Positions 42,170 through 50,718 of a DNA stretch of 64,000 nucleotides are shown here, one piece after another. Each line of letters starts with the position of its first letter. The first letter of the stretch is position 1. Origin of the DNA: CAZWRV01 sp964636325 (GTDB lineage Bacteria; Verrucomicrobiota; Lentisphaeria; Victivallales; GWF2-50-93); NCBI GenBank assembly GCA_964636325.1, contig CAZWRV010000003.1, forward strand, positions 67,096 through 131,095, read 5' to 3'. The notes below the pieces were generated by a model. It had not been told where the DNA came from. It did no database searches and saw only the letters and a program-made list of their open reading frames with translations. The position numbers were made by a program, and so were the translations under genes.

Positions 42170-44140
42170 TCATTGCAGTGTCTTGCCGCGATAGGCGAGA
42201 TATGTGCCGTCGTAGATGAAATGCCTCTGCGGCGAGCCGTCGGGCGCAAGCCTGAGCCATACGAGCGGACTGTCCGTCCGGAAAGCACCGTCCTCCTCGA
42301 AGGGAGCCGCGAGCGAGGAGGAAAGGGCGATGCAGTCCACGGAAGCGTCCGGCCAGGTCATTTCAAGAATGCGTCCTGCCCTGGCGGCCCTGCACTGGAC
42401 GGCGGGCGGCGATTTGCCTTCCGTAACCGGCATGGCCAGCACGGCATGGAATGCGGATTGCGCGGGATATCGGAAGACAATCTGCGGCGCCGGCACAAAG
42501 CCGGTCGAATAGGTTTCGCAGAACCACCCCCGCAGCGGATCCCGCTGTCCTTCATGCACCTTCATCTGCACGTCCGCCGGAGGCATGACCATCTGCAGAT
42601 GGAATCCCGGCCTTTCCTCCTTCGACCGCCATGCAAGCTGTTTGGGATCGTGCTCCCATGCTTTCACCGGCGCCATCTGCCAGACGTTTTCAATAGTATG
42701 CCCTGGATCGCAGCTCATGGCATCGAAAATCAGGAGATATTCTCCACGTATCCACAGCAGCATGCGCTCGTGGCGGCCGAAGCGCCCAAGGCCGAAACCT
42801 TTGGCGAACCACCATGTGTAGGTGCCGGGCCAATAGCCGCCGTCATAGCGCCCGCGCAGAAAGACGATGTCGTCGGCGATGACGGAAGAGAGCAGCCGCG
42901 CGTCGCCGATCCCCTGGTTCAATCCGTCTAGGTTGAGCGTGCTGTGGGCGGGTGTAGAGCGGCCGTATACGGCGAAGGGATTGGACATCTCATAGTCGAA
43001 CATCCCCGGGTCTGCCAGCCATAGGCGCCTCCCCGAGCGGAACACCAGCCCGAGCCGCGCCAGATGTGCGTGTCCGCCTCCGTAGGGCGCGGCATCGAAG
43101 GCCAGAAGATCGGCGCCCGTCCGCCAGGACGAACGGGCGAACGCCTGTCCCGCATCGGGAAACACGGTGTCGCGGGACGGCGCCCAGGCCGACTCGTCAC
43201 GCCCCGTGAGCTGCGCGCGCCACTGTCGCATCTGGCCCCATGCGTCGGCATGGTCGGAATCGGCCGCTTCGGCGGAGTCGTCGTTGATGCCGCAGCCCAG
43301 GTTGTGCGCCAGATAGTCGAGCGCGGCCAGCAGGCGGTCGGCCGGTAAGTCAAACGCCGCCTCTGGAAAGAGGCGACCCAGCTGTGCCAGGTAAACGAAC
43401 GTTCCGGTCATGTGCCAATGATATTGGAGCGTGCGCTCGAAGTGGGCGCCGTCCGCCAGGAACTGTTGCCTGAATGCCTGTCTAAGCCCTTCGACCGCAT
43501 CCCGCCGCATCTCGTCGGCGTCGCGCATGAACGGCAGGCGCAGGGCCGTGTGGAGCAGCCCGTCCAAGCCGAAGATGCGGTGGTTGCCGCCGCACGAGGG
43601 GATGCCTCGTTTCCAGAGTATGACGGCCTGCCGCTCCATGGAGGTCAGCATCCGCTCGATGAAGGCATCGTTCCAGGACGGACTGTCCATGAACATAGCC
43701 AACGCCGCCGCCCATCCGCCGCGGCCGTGCGTGCCGAGGCGGATGCCGATGTCCATGCAGGTGTTGCCGCGAAGCGCGATATCCTCCATGTCGAAGCGGC
43801 TCATCCAGTCTTGTATATAGTCCCGGGCGGCTTCTGCGAAACGCTCATCGCCGGTCTTTTGGAATGCCCTCATAAGCGGTATCAGCATGAAGAAGCGGCT
43901 CATCTGCGTCGGCCATTCCTGATGCTTCAGGTGGCCACCGCTCCAGTCTATGGATTGCCGCCCGACCGTGATCAAGGTGCGCGGTATGTGCGGTGGCTGG
44001 AGCCCGTTGAAGCGCAGCCTGCCTTCGACGATCTCCCCGGCTTGCTCCATATCGTCTTCGCTGGCTGGCTGAGGCGGTATAAGCTGTTCGAGCTTCGACG
44101 CGACTTCACGGAAAATTTCCTTCTGCTGTGTCAAGGTCAT
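42170..44140 (-). CDS. heparinase II/III-like protein (cytoplasmic)
   Basis: 656 residues, no signal peptide. Toroid part about 60-330 (HLKHQEWPTQMSRF, SCGGNHRIFGLDGLL, RTLQYHWHMTG). The heparinase II/III domain from about 345 is clear: GGGHAHLARLGLVF, LADPGMFDYEMSNPF, RSTPAHSTLNLDG, matching the His/Tyr motifs of PL12/PL15/PL21-type lyases. It probably degrades imported unsaturated or uronic-acid oligosaccharides. The first 39 codons and the ribosome site (GGAGTAGCC before ATG) are duplicated at 45421-45546 at the start of a pseudopilin gene. Confidence 0.85.
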   Translation of the reverse strand: MTLTQQKEIFREVASKLEQLIPPQPASEDDMEQAGEIVEGRLRFNGLQPPHIPRTLITVGRQSIDWSGGHLKHQEWPTQMSRFFMLIPLMRAFQKTGDERFAEAARDYIQDWMSRFDMEDIALRGNTCMDIGIRLGTHGRGGWAAALAMFMDSPSWNDAFIERMLTSMERQAVILWKRGIPSCGGNHRIFGLDGLLHTALRLPFMRDADEMRRDAVEGLRQAFRQQFLADGAHFERTLQYHWHMTGTFVYLAQLGRLFPEAAFDLPADRLLAALDYLAHNLGCGINDDSAEAADSDHADAWGQMRQWRAQLTGRDESAWAPSRDTVFPDAGQAFARSSWRTGADLLAFDAAPYGGGHAHLARLGLVFRSGRRLWLADPGMFDYEMSNPFAVYGRSTPAHSTLNLDGLNQGIGDARLLSSVIADDIVFLRGRYDGGYWPGTYTWWFAKGFGLGRFGRHERMLLWIRGEYLLIFDAMSCDPGHTIENVWQMAPVKAWEHDPKQLAWRSKEERPGFHLQMVMPPADVQMKVHEGQRDPLRGWFCETYSTGFVPAPQIVFRYPAQSAFHAVLAMPVTEGKSPPAVQCRAARAGRILEMTWPDASVDCIALSSSLAAPFEEDGAFRTDSPLVWLRLAPDGSPQRHFIYDGTYLAYRGKTLQ

Positions 44141-44152
44141 GGCTACTCCATA

Positions 44153-44302
44153 ATTTCAGATTTTCTCACCCGCTTCAATGAAGTGGCGAAAAACAGTGGA
44201 AAATACACCTGTGGCGTTTCAGCGCGGGGTGCCGGAAATCTTAACTGAAATCCCTTCCCGGGGGCGGCATTTCACCACATCTCTTTTTTCCACGTATAAG
44301 GG
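44153..44302 (-). repeat. R1 dispersed repeat, long copy 4
   Basis: TTCAGATTTTCT at the left, GCCGGAAATC at about 44231-44240, then about 50 bp (ACTGAAAT, GGGGGCGGCATTTC, CTCTTTTTTCCACG) that are the inverted counterpart of 12669-12717. The rest of the 326-bp gap to 44466 holds one R3 copy and no gene. Confidence 0.7.
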
Positions 44303-44378
44303 TGTCTGATTTTAATCTAGAAGAATTTCAAGTTGATCAGCGGTAAATAATCGGAACGAAAAAATCCAATTCCCAATT

Positions 44379-44434
44379 ATGTTCACCGCCGGGATGAACC
44401 CGCCGGTGCCTCTATTCAATTTCGAGACGATTAG
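44379..44434 (+). repeat. R3 dispersed repeat
   Basis: ATGTTCACCGCCGGGATGAA ... CAATTTCGAGACGATTAG, differing from 42072-42128 by only a few bases; about 2.3 kb apart, so the two copies bracket the cytoplasmic heparinase gene. Confidence 0.8.
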
Positions 44435-44466
44435 CAATTGATACGTCCTCAACTTTCTTATGTATA

Positions 44467-45537
44467 CTACGGGTTGGAGTCATAATACGGCAGCATAGTG
44501 GCGGAAGCATATGGTTGCCAGTAGAGGCCGTTCATCCGCACAAACAGCACAGTGCGGTGGGGGTCGGCATAGAATTTGACGTGCCCGTCGGAAAAGAGGG
44601 CGTTCAGTCCTTCATAGTGCTGACGCGGCCAGGTGCTCGATGTCTGCGGTGTCGTGTAGGTGGCCTCGCAGTCTGTGGCCCAGCTTCGCATACCGGATTT
44701 TTCGGCGTTGAAGGGGGGCCCGTACATGTAGCTGGTGTATATGTGAACTCCAGTGGCCGGATCGCCAATGTAGGGCACTATCCACCAGCGTTTGAAGTTG
44801 CTCAGGTAGGTGTCGTGGTTGCGGTCGCTGGGGCAGAAGACGACCTCGGGGGTCGACGCCGGCAGGTAGTCGTAGGCAAGCAGGTAGCCCACGCCTTCGA
44901 GCAATATGTTGCCGCCCGGAGCGGGGCCGCCCTGGTTGAATGCCGCCCGGTTGGTCGGCGGATCCCAGAGGGGATGGTATTGCGGCGGCGGCACCCACCC
45001 GCGGAAATCGCCCTGGTAGCCGAGCAGAGCCACGCCCATCTGCTTGAGGTTGGCCGTGCACAACGCCTGGCGAGCCTTTGACTTGGCCTTGTTCAGGGCG
45101 GGAAGAAGCAGTGCTGCAAGCATGGCGATTACGGCGATCACGACTAGGAGTTCTATTAGAGTAAAGGCCGCCCGATGAATCGGGAATCCTCTACCCCATA
45201 GACCAAACCGTGCGTGAAGTTTTTCCTCACGCGGCTTTCCGTCCGGGATTTCCTTATGGGATATTGGCTCCAGGCGTTTCCGCCCAAAATTATCCCCGAT
45301 ATGCATTCCCCGCAGAGGAGTCCTGCCCCTTGCCTTGGTCTGGTCTTGAGACTTTTGGACATTAGAGACAGGTCTATTCCCCGTTGAAGACATTCCCGGA
45401 CTAATGATCTGCGGCTTGCCTGCGACGATCTCCCCGGCTTGCTCCATATCGTCTTCGCTGGCCGGCTGAGGCGGCATAAGCTGTTCGAGCTTCGACGCGA
45501 CTTTATGGACAATCTCCTTCTGCTGTGTCAAGGTCAT
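44467..45537 (-). CDS. chimeric pseudopilin with duplicated heparinase N-terminus
   Basis: 356 residues. Residues 1-39 (MTLTQQKEI ... ASEDDMEQAGEIV) copy the start of the heparinase at 44140. Residues 40-120 match no pilin and come from DNA with a group II intron-like hairpin. From residue 125 it is an ordinary pseudopilin: FTLIELLVVIAVIAMLAALL, then KSKARQALCTANLKQMG and, near the end, LFSDGHVKFYAD. The leader before the cleavage site is thus 124 residues, versus about 6-10 normally. GGAGGAGCC precedes the ATG, and no closer start with a ribosome site exists, so the duplicated start may really drive translation. Confidence 0.75.
   Translation of the reverse strand: MTLTQQKEIVHKVASKLEQLMPPQPASEDDMEQAGEIVAGKPQIISPGMSSTGNRPVSNVQKSQDQTKARGRTPLRGMHIGDNFGRKRLEPISHKEIPDGKPREEKLHARFGLWGRGFPIHRAAFTLIELLVVIAVIAMLAALLLPALNKAKSKARQALCTANLKQMGVALLGYQGDFRGWVPPPQYHPLWDPPTNRAAFNQGGPAPGGNILLEGVGYLLAYDYLPASTPEVVFCPSDRNHDTYLSNFKRWWIVPYIGDPATGVHIYTSYMYGPPFNAEKSGMRSWATDCEATYTTPQTSSTWPRQHYEGLNALFSDGHVKFYADPHRTVLFVRMNGLYWQPYASATMLPYYDSNP
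45189..45240 (-). other. group II intron-like hairpin (possible intron remnant)
   Basis: On the minus strand GCCGCGTGAGG-AAAAA-CTTCACGCACGG followed by TTTGG. Bacterial group II introns carry a closely similar element (GCCGtrtGc... GCACGyACGGTT) shortly before their reverse-transcriptase frame. No reverse transcriptase and no domain V were found here, so at most a fragment survives, within 45160-45420 between the duplicated heparinase start and the pilin. Confidence 0.35.
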
Positions 45538-45550
45538 GGCTCCTCCAAAG

Positions 45551-46489
45551 TTAATTGCTGGGAAACGGTGCGCAGCGGATATACGGCATATACCAGGAGG
45601 CGAAGGTGGTGTCGGAACCCCTGGTGCTCAGCCCGTAGCAGTCGCCGATCCAATACATGTCGCCGCGCTGGGAGCCGACCGACCCGTCCAGATATAAGGC
45701 GTTCATCCTCGGGGCGGTAAACGTGCCGTGATTTGTAACCGAGTCCGAGCCGTTCACCGAAACCGCCGTCACAATCCCATATACAAGCGCCTCGTCGAAA
45801 AGAAGCGGGAGAGCCGACGGATTCCTGGCCCGGAGCGGCTGCATCGGGTGAATCCAGTAGTCGGCGGGCGTACCATACACGTCGACAAGCTCCTTGCCCA
45901 GCCCGGACATCTGCCATGGATAGGCGTTGACGTCCGGCGCGGTATATTTGGCGTAATAGGATGCGACCATGTCGCCGTTCACATACGAGACGTTCCTCAA
46001 GGTGTTCCAGCCGATGGTGTTATGTGCGGCGCTCTTGCTTATGACGCGGCCCGGACAGTTCAGGACTCCGAAGTCCAGGCAGTCCCTTTCGGCCGCGGGA
46101 TTCCTGCATTGCAGATAGTCCTTGGCCATATTGTAGAATTCGGCGCCCATGATCGGTTCCGTGCTCAGTATCCACAGCTTGGGTGATTTGGCCTGCATGT
46201 TGTTGTGCGCCCCCATCGCTATGTAGCCGAAGTCGTTGGCATAGTTCGTACAGCCGACGCCTACCTGCTTAAGGTTCCCGATGCAAACTGCAAGCTTCGC
46301 CTGCTCCCTCGCCTTCTTCAATGCCGGCAGGAGAATTGCCATAAGGATGGAAATTATGGCGATGACCACGAGCAGCTCGATGAACGCTCTTAAGCTCGCC
46401 TTCGCGATTCGAGCTTTTGCACTGTCATTGTCCAAGTAGAGAATATATTGACCGGCTTTCACATCCCTGCCGTCGAATCCTGCACCCAT
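45551..46489 (-). CDS. pseudopilin-like protein with altered cleavage motif
   Basis: 312 residues. A 35-residue leader precedes AFIELLVVIAIISILMAILL. Compared with the usual F-T-L-I-E, two residues are missing, putting Glu at +3 instead of +5. AAAGGAGG at ideal distance confirms the ATG at 46489. The rest is standard for the group: KKAREQAKLAVCIGNLKQVG and LYLDGSVGSQRGD near the C-terminus. It is 36 bp after another pseudopilin gene. Whether the prepilin peptidase still processes it is uncertain. Confidence 0.82.
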   Translation of the reverse strand: MGAGFDGRDVKAGQYILYLDNDSAKARIAKASLRAFIELLVVIAIISILMAILLPALKKAREQAKLAVCIGNLKQVGVGCTNYANDFGYIAMGAHNNMQAKSPKLWILSTEPIMGAEFYNMAKDYLQCRNPAAERDCLDFGVLNCPGRVISKSAAHNTIGWNTLRNVSYVNGDMVASYYAKYTAPDVNAYPWQMSGLGKELVDVYGTPADYWIHPMQPLRARNPSALPLLFDEALVYGIVTAVSVNGSDSVTNHGTFTAPRMNALYLDGSVGSQRGDMYWIGDCYGLSTRGSDTTFASWYMPYIRCAPFPSN

Positions 46490-46525
46490 GTCTGCCTCCT
46501 TTAAGGAATCTATGTTTCCCTCCTG

Positions 46526-47218
46526 TCACTTGTTCAGCGCGGCATTGTCAAGAACCGGCCAGTTGATGTCCAGGTTCGCGGAAACGCCTCCTCGCACAAA
46601 AAATGAGCGTCCGTCCTGATATGTCGCATTGACACCGAGTTTGCTGTGGGCAAATACCCCACCCCAATAGTTTGTCGAGAGGCAGGTCATGATGGCTCTG
46701 TGATACTTAAGATTCAAAGCGGTTGTGTCATACTGGAAACTGCCGTGGTGGTATGTGGCGCAATTACCCACTATGCGGTAATACATGGACATTCTTTGCT
46801 GTCCGTTCGGTATTGTGAAAAACTCGCTTGCGGAGTTGGCCGTTCCATAAGACACGCTGAAGTTGTTGGCCGTGCAGTACAATACCTGGCCTTGCCCGAT
46901 ATAGTTCCCGTCAAGAAGCTTCCCCAGATGCATCGGCTCGTATTGGCTTTTCCAGTCCCGGAGATATACGCCCCATGAGAACCCGAATGTCGCAGCATAA
47001 GGGACATCGGAGTTGAGCGTCAAAAGGCTCCCGTAGTCATTATAATATTGCTGCATCCCGAGGAATATTTGCTTGTGGTTGTTAAGGCAGGTCGCTATTT
47101 TGGCCTGTTCCCTCGCCTGCTTCAGCGCGGGAAGCAGCATCGCCGCCAGGATTGCGATTATGGCGATGACCACCAGAAGCTCGATAAGAGTAAAAGCCGT
47201 CCCGGATTTTCTTTTCAT
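46526..47218 (-). CDS. pseudopilin-like protein
   Basis: 230 residues with a textbook short leader MKRKSGTA then FTLIELLVVIAIIAILAAML, followed by KQAREQAKIATCLNNHKQI. The C-terminal half is Tyr/Asn-rich, and a shortened form of the terminal motif appears as ATYQDGRSFF. GGGAGG precedes the start. It lies nine bases after the DUF4838 gene, clearly in one operon. Such proteins would sit in the inner membrane or a pseudopilus and may help move or display the exported enzymes of the locus. Confidence 0.88.
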   Translation of the reverse strand: MKRKSGTAFTLIELLVVIAIIAILAAMLLPALKQAREQAKIATCLNNHKQIFLGMQQYYNDYGSLLTLNSDVPYAATFGFSWGVYLRDWKSQYEPMHLGKLLDGNYIGQGQVLYCTANNFSVSYGTANSASEFFTIPNGQQRMSMYYRIVGNCATYHHGSFQYDTTALNLKYHRAIMTCLSTNYWGGVFAHSKLGVNATYQDGRSFFVRGGVSANLDINWPVLDNAALNK

Positions 47219-47227
47219 ATGCCCTCC

Positions 47228-49531
47228 CTATTCTATGAAGCTTATCGGTGCGAAATCCGCGAGGTTTGCGCTGACTTTGGAGCCGAGCGTGTTCATGCGC
47301 TGGTATTCCCTCGGCCCGGAGGAAATGCGGTGCCGGGTGAAATTGCCCGCCCACGGGACGGGGGGGCCGTTGGTCTTCACCGTTGTCTCGGGGAAGGCGG
47401 AATATGGTAGAAAGACTTCGAGGCTCCAGAAGTCTTTTCCGCGGAAGCTCTTGCATTTTACCCCGTTGCATTCCCAGGTGTTGTCCTTCTGCTTCGAATC
47501 CCAAATGTCGCAGTTGGCGTTGATGATGAACTGGTAGAATTCGCCCTCCTTCCTGCCCGTGACGTCCAGGAATATCTCCACGTTGTCGTCCCACCACAGC
47601 GCCCCGTTGTCATGGCCGCCGTTCTTGGTGACGAGTTTGTCCGGCTCTGGCTCGCTCATGCGGAAGCCGAAAGTTATTCCGGTGAGGGTCCATACAGCCT
47701 TAAGCTCCGTTGGATAGTCTGGGGCTTTGCCGAAATCCTTACCATCTGCCTTGACGAATGGCACGGCCTCGGCCAGCTCCCATGCCTTGTCGTCAAGCCT
47801 GCCGTCTATCGTTGGATCCTCGCCGACCTTGACGGCCTTGAGCGGCTTGAGCCCGGTGCCTTCGCCCAAGTCCTTCGACTCCTTGAAGAAGTCGTTCAGA
47901 GCGGGAGCGCAGTAGTCTAGGCGCTTCATCACCAGCGTATCGTCCTTGGCCTCCTCCCTCGCCCTCTGAAATATCTCCTCCATCTTCTTGACGGTCTCGC
48001 GCGGGAAGCTAGACTCATAGACGCCCTTTGCGGAGAACCTTCCGCCCGGCCAGGTACTTTTTTCCCAGCAGTCGATCTGCATGCCCACAAGTTCACGCAT
48101 GCTCTTCGCGGCGGAGCCGAACATGCGCTCGCAGAACGTGTCGACGGCCGCGTCCACGTTGAAGTCGGGGTTCCACTGGCACTTGAGCCAGCAGTAGAGG
48201 CTGATGTGCTGGCGCGGCCAGTGGTCGGCCGTGCCGTTGATGAACGAGCCGACGGTCTTGTCCCTGTTACGGACGTAGAAGTCCTTGACGACGTGGGGAT
48301 ACTGATATGCCGCATAGGTCTTGTCCGCAGGCCAGCATGAATAGTCCCATCCCTGGATCTTCCGCCCGGAGATTTCGACCCACCTGTCGATGTTGGCCTG
48401 CTCCCTGTCGCGTATCGCCGGCTCCTTGTAGCATGCCATTCCCGGCATGCCGCAGATTTGCACCTCGACATTTCCTGGAAACTTGAATCCTTCCGGCGCC
48501 GCCTGGTAATTCTTGTAAGGCAAAAAGATGACGGTGAAGCCCTGGTCCGGCCAGCGCTTTTCGATCTCCCGCGCGAGCCTGTCCACGAAGGTTGCCATCA
48601 CCCTGGATGCGGAGCCGCTCTGCCCGCCCTTGTCGTCCCAGAGCCTCCGGCATTCCGGACAGTAGCAGGCCAGATCGATGTCGGCGGGCGAAACCGTTAC
48701 AGCCTTGTCTACTATGCCGAGATTGTAGGCCTTGCCTTTCGCGTAGTCCGGAAGCTTGCCGTCCACATAGCATTGAATATGCTCCAGGAAGACCTCAAGC
48801 GTCCTGGGGTTGGAGTAGCACAGCACGCCGAAATTGCGGGTTCCGTCCGACTGTTGCTGGAATATCTCCGGGCACTTGTCCTTGAGCGGGGATTCCCCCA
48901 GGCCGGCCGGCTGGTGCACGGCGATCTTCACCGGCCAGGAGTTCTCGCTGCGCAGGAACTGCTGGATAGGCTTCATGTAGGGCGGATATTCGTAGCGGTT
49001 GCGGAACACGGGCGCGTCCTCAAGCCACACAGGGTCAAGCGCCAGAGTCTTTGCGGACGGGATGGAAAGGCCGATGTCGGCCGGCGGGAAGTACCAGCGG
49101 ACTCCCACGAAACGCTCCAGAAACTCGTAGACTCCCCACTTGCGGCCTGATGCATTTCCAACTATGTAAGCCCTTCCGGGCGCAGTCTTTATGGCGAACC
49201 CCTCCACGGGCATCTTAGCGCCTTCGAGGCCGGCGCCGGCGGCCTCCTCGCAGTCGCCGACGATAATCGCCGCCTCCTTGCCCGCCTTCTCGACTATTGG
49301 AAGCTTGGCGCCGGTCGCCTTCTCGATCATGGACTGGAGCTGCTTCACCTGCTCGGAGAGATCCTTGTCGCCACAGGCAATCACTGCCATGGCTTGGCCG
49401 CCCTGCGCCAGGACGACCGGCGGATGCGACGGCGCCGCCTTGAACCTGACCGGATTGAGATCGTCTGCGGCACGGACAGCCGAGACGCATGCGAACAGCA
49501 TTAAGATTGGCAGGCCAAGCAAGGTCTTCAT
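47228..49531 (-). CDS. exported DUF4838 protein with CBM9-like domain
   Basis: 767 residues. Signal peptide ending at AVRAAD. A GH20/GH67-type N-terminal sandwich (ACGDKDLSEQVKQLQ, residues about 50-140, with NASGRKWGVYEFLERFVGVRWYFP) leads into a TIM-barrel DUF4838 domain (about 150-560; VDKAVTVSPADIDLACYCPEC with two close Cys pairs). Residues about 580-767 match carbohydrate-binding family 9 (PTIDGRLDDKAWELA, WWDDNVEIFLD). Family members are thought to be alpha-glucuronidase- or hexosaminidase-like; specificity unknown. It overlaps the dehydrogenase stop by four bases and precedes pseudopilins. Confidence 0.85.
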   Translation of the reverse strand: MKTLLGLPILMLFACVSAVRAADDLNPVRFKAAPSHPPVVLAQGGQAMAVIACGDKDLSEQVKQLQSMIEKATGAKLPIVEKAGKEAAIIVGDCEEAAGAGLEGAKMPVEGFAIKTAPGRAYIVGNASGRKWGVYEFLERFVGVRWYFPPADIGLSIPSAKTLALDPVWLEDAPVFRNRYEYPPYMKPIQQFLRSENSWPVKIAVHQPAGLGESPLKDKCPEIFQQQSDGTRNFGVLCYSNPRTLEVFLEHIQCYVDGKLPDYAKGKAYNLGIVDKAVTVSPADIDLACYCPECRRLWDDKGGQSGSASRVMATFVDRLAREIEKRWPDQGFTVIFLPYKNYQAAPEGFKFPGNVEVQICGMPGMACYKEPAIRDREQANIDRWVEISGRKIQGWDYSCWPADKTYAAYQYPHVVKDFYVRNRDKTVGSFINGTADHWPRQHISLYCWLKCQWNPDFNVDAAVDTFCERMFGSAAKSMRELVGMQIDCWEKSTWPGGRFSAKGVYESSFPRETVKKMEEIFQRAREEAKDDTLVMKRLDYCAPALNDFFKESKDLGEGTGLKPLKAVKVGEDPTIDGRLDDKAWELAEAVPFVKADGKDFGKAPDYPTELKAVWTLTGITFGFRMSEPEPDKLVTKNGGHDNGALWWDDNVEIFLDVTGRKEGEFYQFIINANCDIWDSKQKDNTWECNGVKCKSFRGKDFWSLEVFLPYSAFPETTVKTNGPPVPWAGNFTRHRISSGPREYQRMNTLGSKVSANLADFAPISFIE

Positions 49532-50547
49532 TTCAGATCATCCCTTTTTTCAACCGCCTGACGGTTCGCCTCGTCAACGAATATCTGCGCCTGCAAGCCA
49601 TCCTCGCCGGCGGCCAGCTCGGGTTTCAAAGAACCGCCTCCTGCCGCATCCGCGAAATCCCGGAGCATCTGCACCATGACCTTCGAGTGTTCTGGACTCT
49701 CAAGGGGGCAGTCTGCTTCCAGGGTGTCGCTGTGCAGCCGGACGACAGGGGACGCCCCGATGCGGTCATTGAATAAGTTGATGACGCCCTTGTCCCCAAC
49801 GATTGTCATGACCTCGCTGCTGGCGACTGGTTTCATCTGAGCGCCGTAGCCAAGGCTGACGTTGATCGTCGCAAGAATGCCGTTGTCAAGGGTCGCCATG
49901 ACCGCGATGTGCGGCGGTTTGCCGACATCTTCGCCCAGCCAGCGTCCGCGCGCGATGATCTCCCTCCATTTCCCGCCGCAGAAGTAGCGGGCAAGATCCG
50001 ACATGTGGATACCGCAGTCGAGCCCGCCCGAAAGCTCGACCAGCCGCTTGCGCCTAGCTCCGATTTCCCCGAATATCTTGTGGCCGTCCCAGAATTCCTG
50101 GATGTGGATGGCCTCGATCCGCCCCAGATACCCCGCCCTGATCCACTCCCGCACCTGCCGCATCTCGGGATGATAACGAAGCTCAAAATTGACTGTCAGG
50201 ATCCGGCGGCCGCTCTCCGCCGCCTTTATGATCCTGCGGCAGTCCTCTACGCTTGTCGCCATCGGCTTCTCACAGACGACATGCAGTCCGGCGTCCAATG
50301 CGTCGATAGCGATCTGCGCGTGGGAGTCCGGGAGCGTAGCGACATAGACGGCATCAAGTTTCGCCTCGGAGAACATCTTGCGATGATCTGTGAACCGAAG
50401 CAGCCCAGGCATCTCAATCTTGTCCATGTTGGCCTGATTCTTGTCAGCAACTGCGGCAAGACTGCATCTGTCCGCCGCCCCCTGCATGGCGGGTATCACC
50501 GCCCAGTTGGCATGAGTTCCGCATCCCACAAGCCCGAATCGAAGCAT
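49528..50547 (-). CDS. Gfo/Idh/MocA-family oxidoreductase
   Basis: 339 residues. Rossmann motif GLVGCGTHANW (residues 4-14), the EKP catalytic-loop motif in VVCEKPMATS (about 88-97), then the C-terminal dimerising beta sheet. GGLDCGIHMSDLARYF supplies the usual Asp/His active-site pair (about 182-197). It oxidises or epimerises a sugar or inositol derivative with NAD(P). I use the ATG at 50547, seven bases after AGGGGTGG; upstream sequence contains a perfect palindrome better seen as an operator. It is the first gene of an operon with DUF4838 and the pseudopilins. Confidence 0.9.
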   Translation of the reverse strand: MLRFGLVGCGTHANWAVIPAMQGAADRCSLAAVADKNQANMDKIEMPGLLRFTDHRKMFSEAKLDAVYVATLPDSHAQIAIDALDAGLHVVCEKPMATSVEDCRRIIKAAESGRRILTVNFELRYHPEMRQVREWIRAGYLGRIEAIHIQEFWDGHKIFGEIGARRKRLVELSGGLDCGIHMSDLARYFCGGKWREIIARGRWLGEDVGKPPHIAVMATLDNGILATINVSLGYGAQMKPVASSEVMTIVGDKGVINLFNDRIGASPVVRLHSDTLEADCPLESPEHSKVMVQMLRDFADAAGGGSLKPELAAGEDGLQAQIFVDEANRQAVEKRDDLK

Positions 50548-50580
50548 TTTGCCACCCCTTGGAAAAATTAGCCTGGAAAC

Positions 50581-50596
50581 AACTGTGCGCACAGTT
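50581..50596. promoter_or_regulatory. perfect 16-bp palindrome, candidate operator
   Basis: AACTGTGCGCACAGTT equals its own reverse complement and lies 34 bases ahead of the dehydrogenase start, the first gene of the dehydrogenase-DUF4838-pilin operon. The size and TGTnnnnACA form suit a dimeric GntR- or LacI-type regulator such as the GntR protein encoded at 26646. Confidence 0.5.
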
Positions 50597-50718
50597 AGTT
50601 TAACACAACAAACCAGCTTGTCAACAGACCTCTGGAAATAATGTTAAAATAATCCGGACTTTGAATTTGCGGATTATGCGGACTAGCTTATACGGATAAG
50701 GTATTTAGGATTCCAGCC

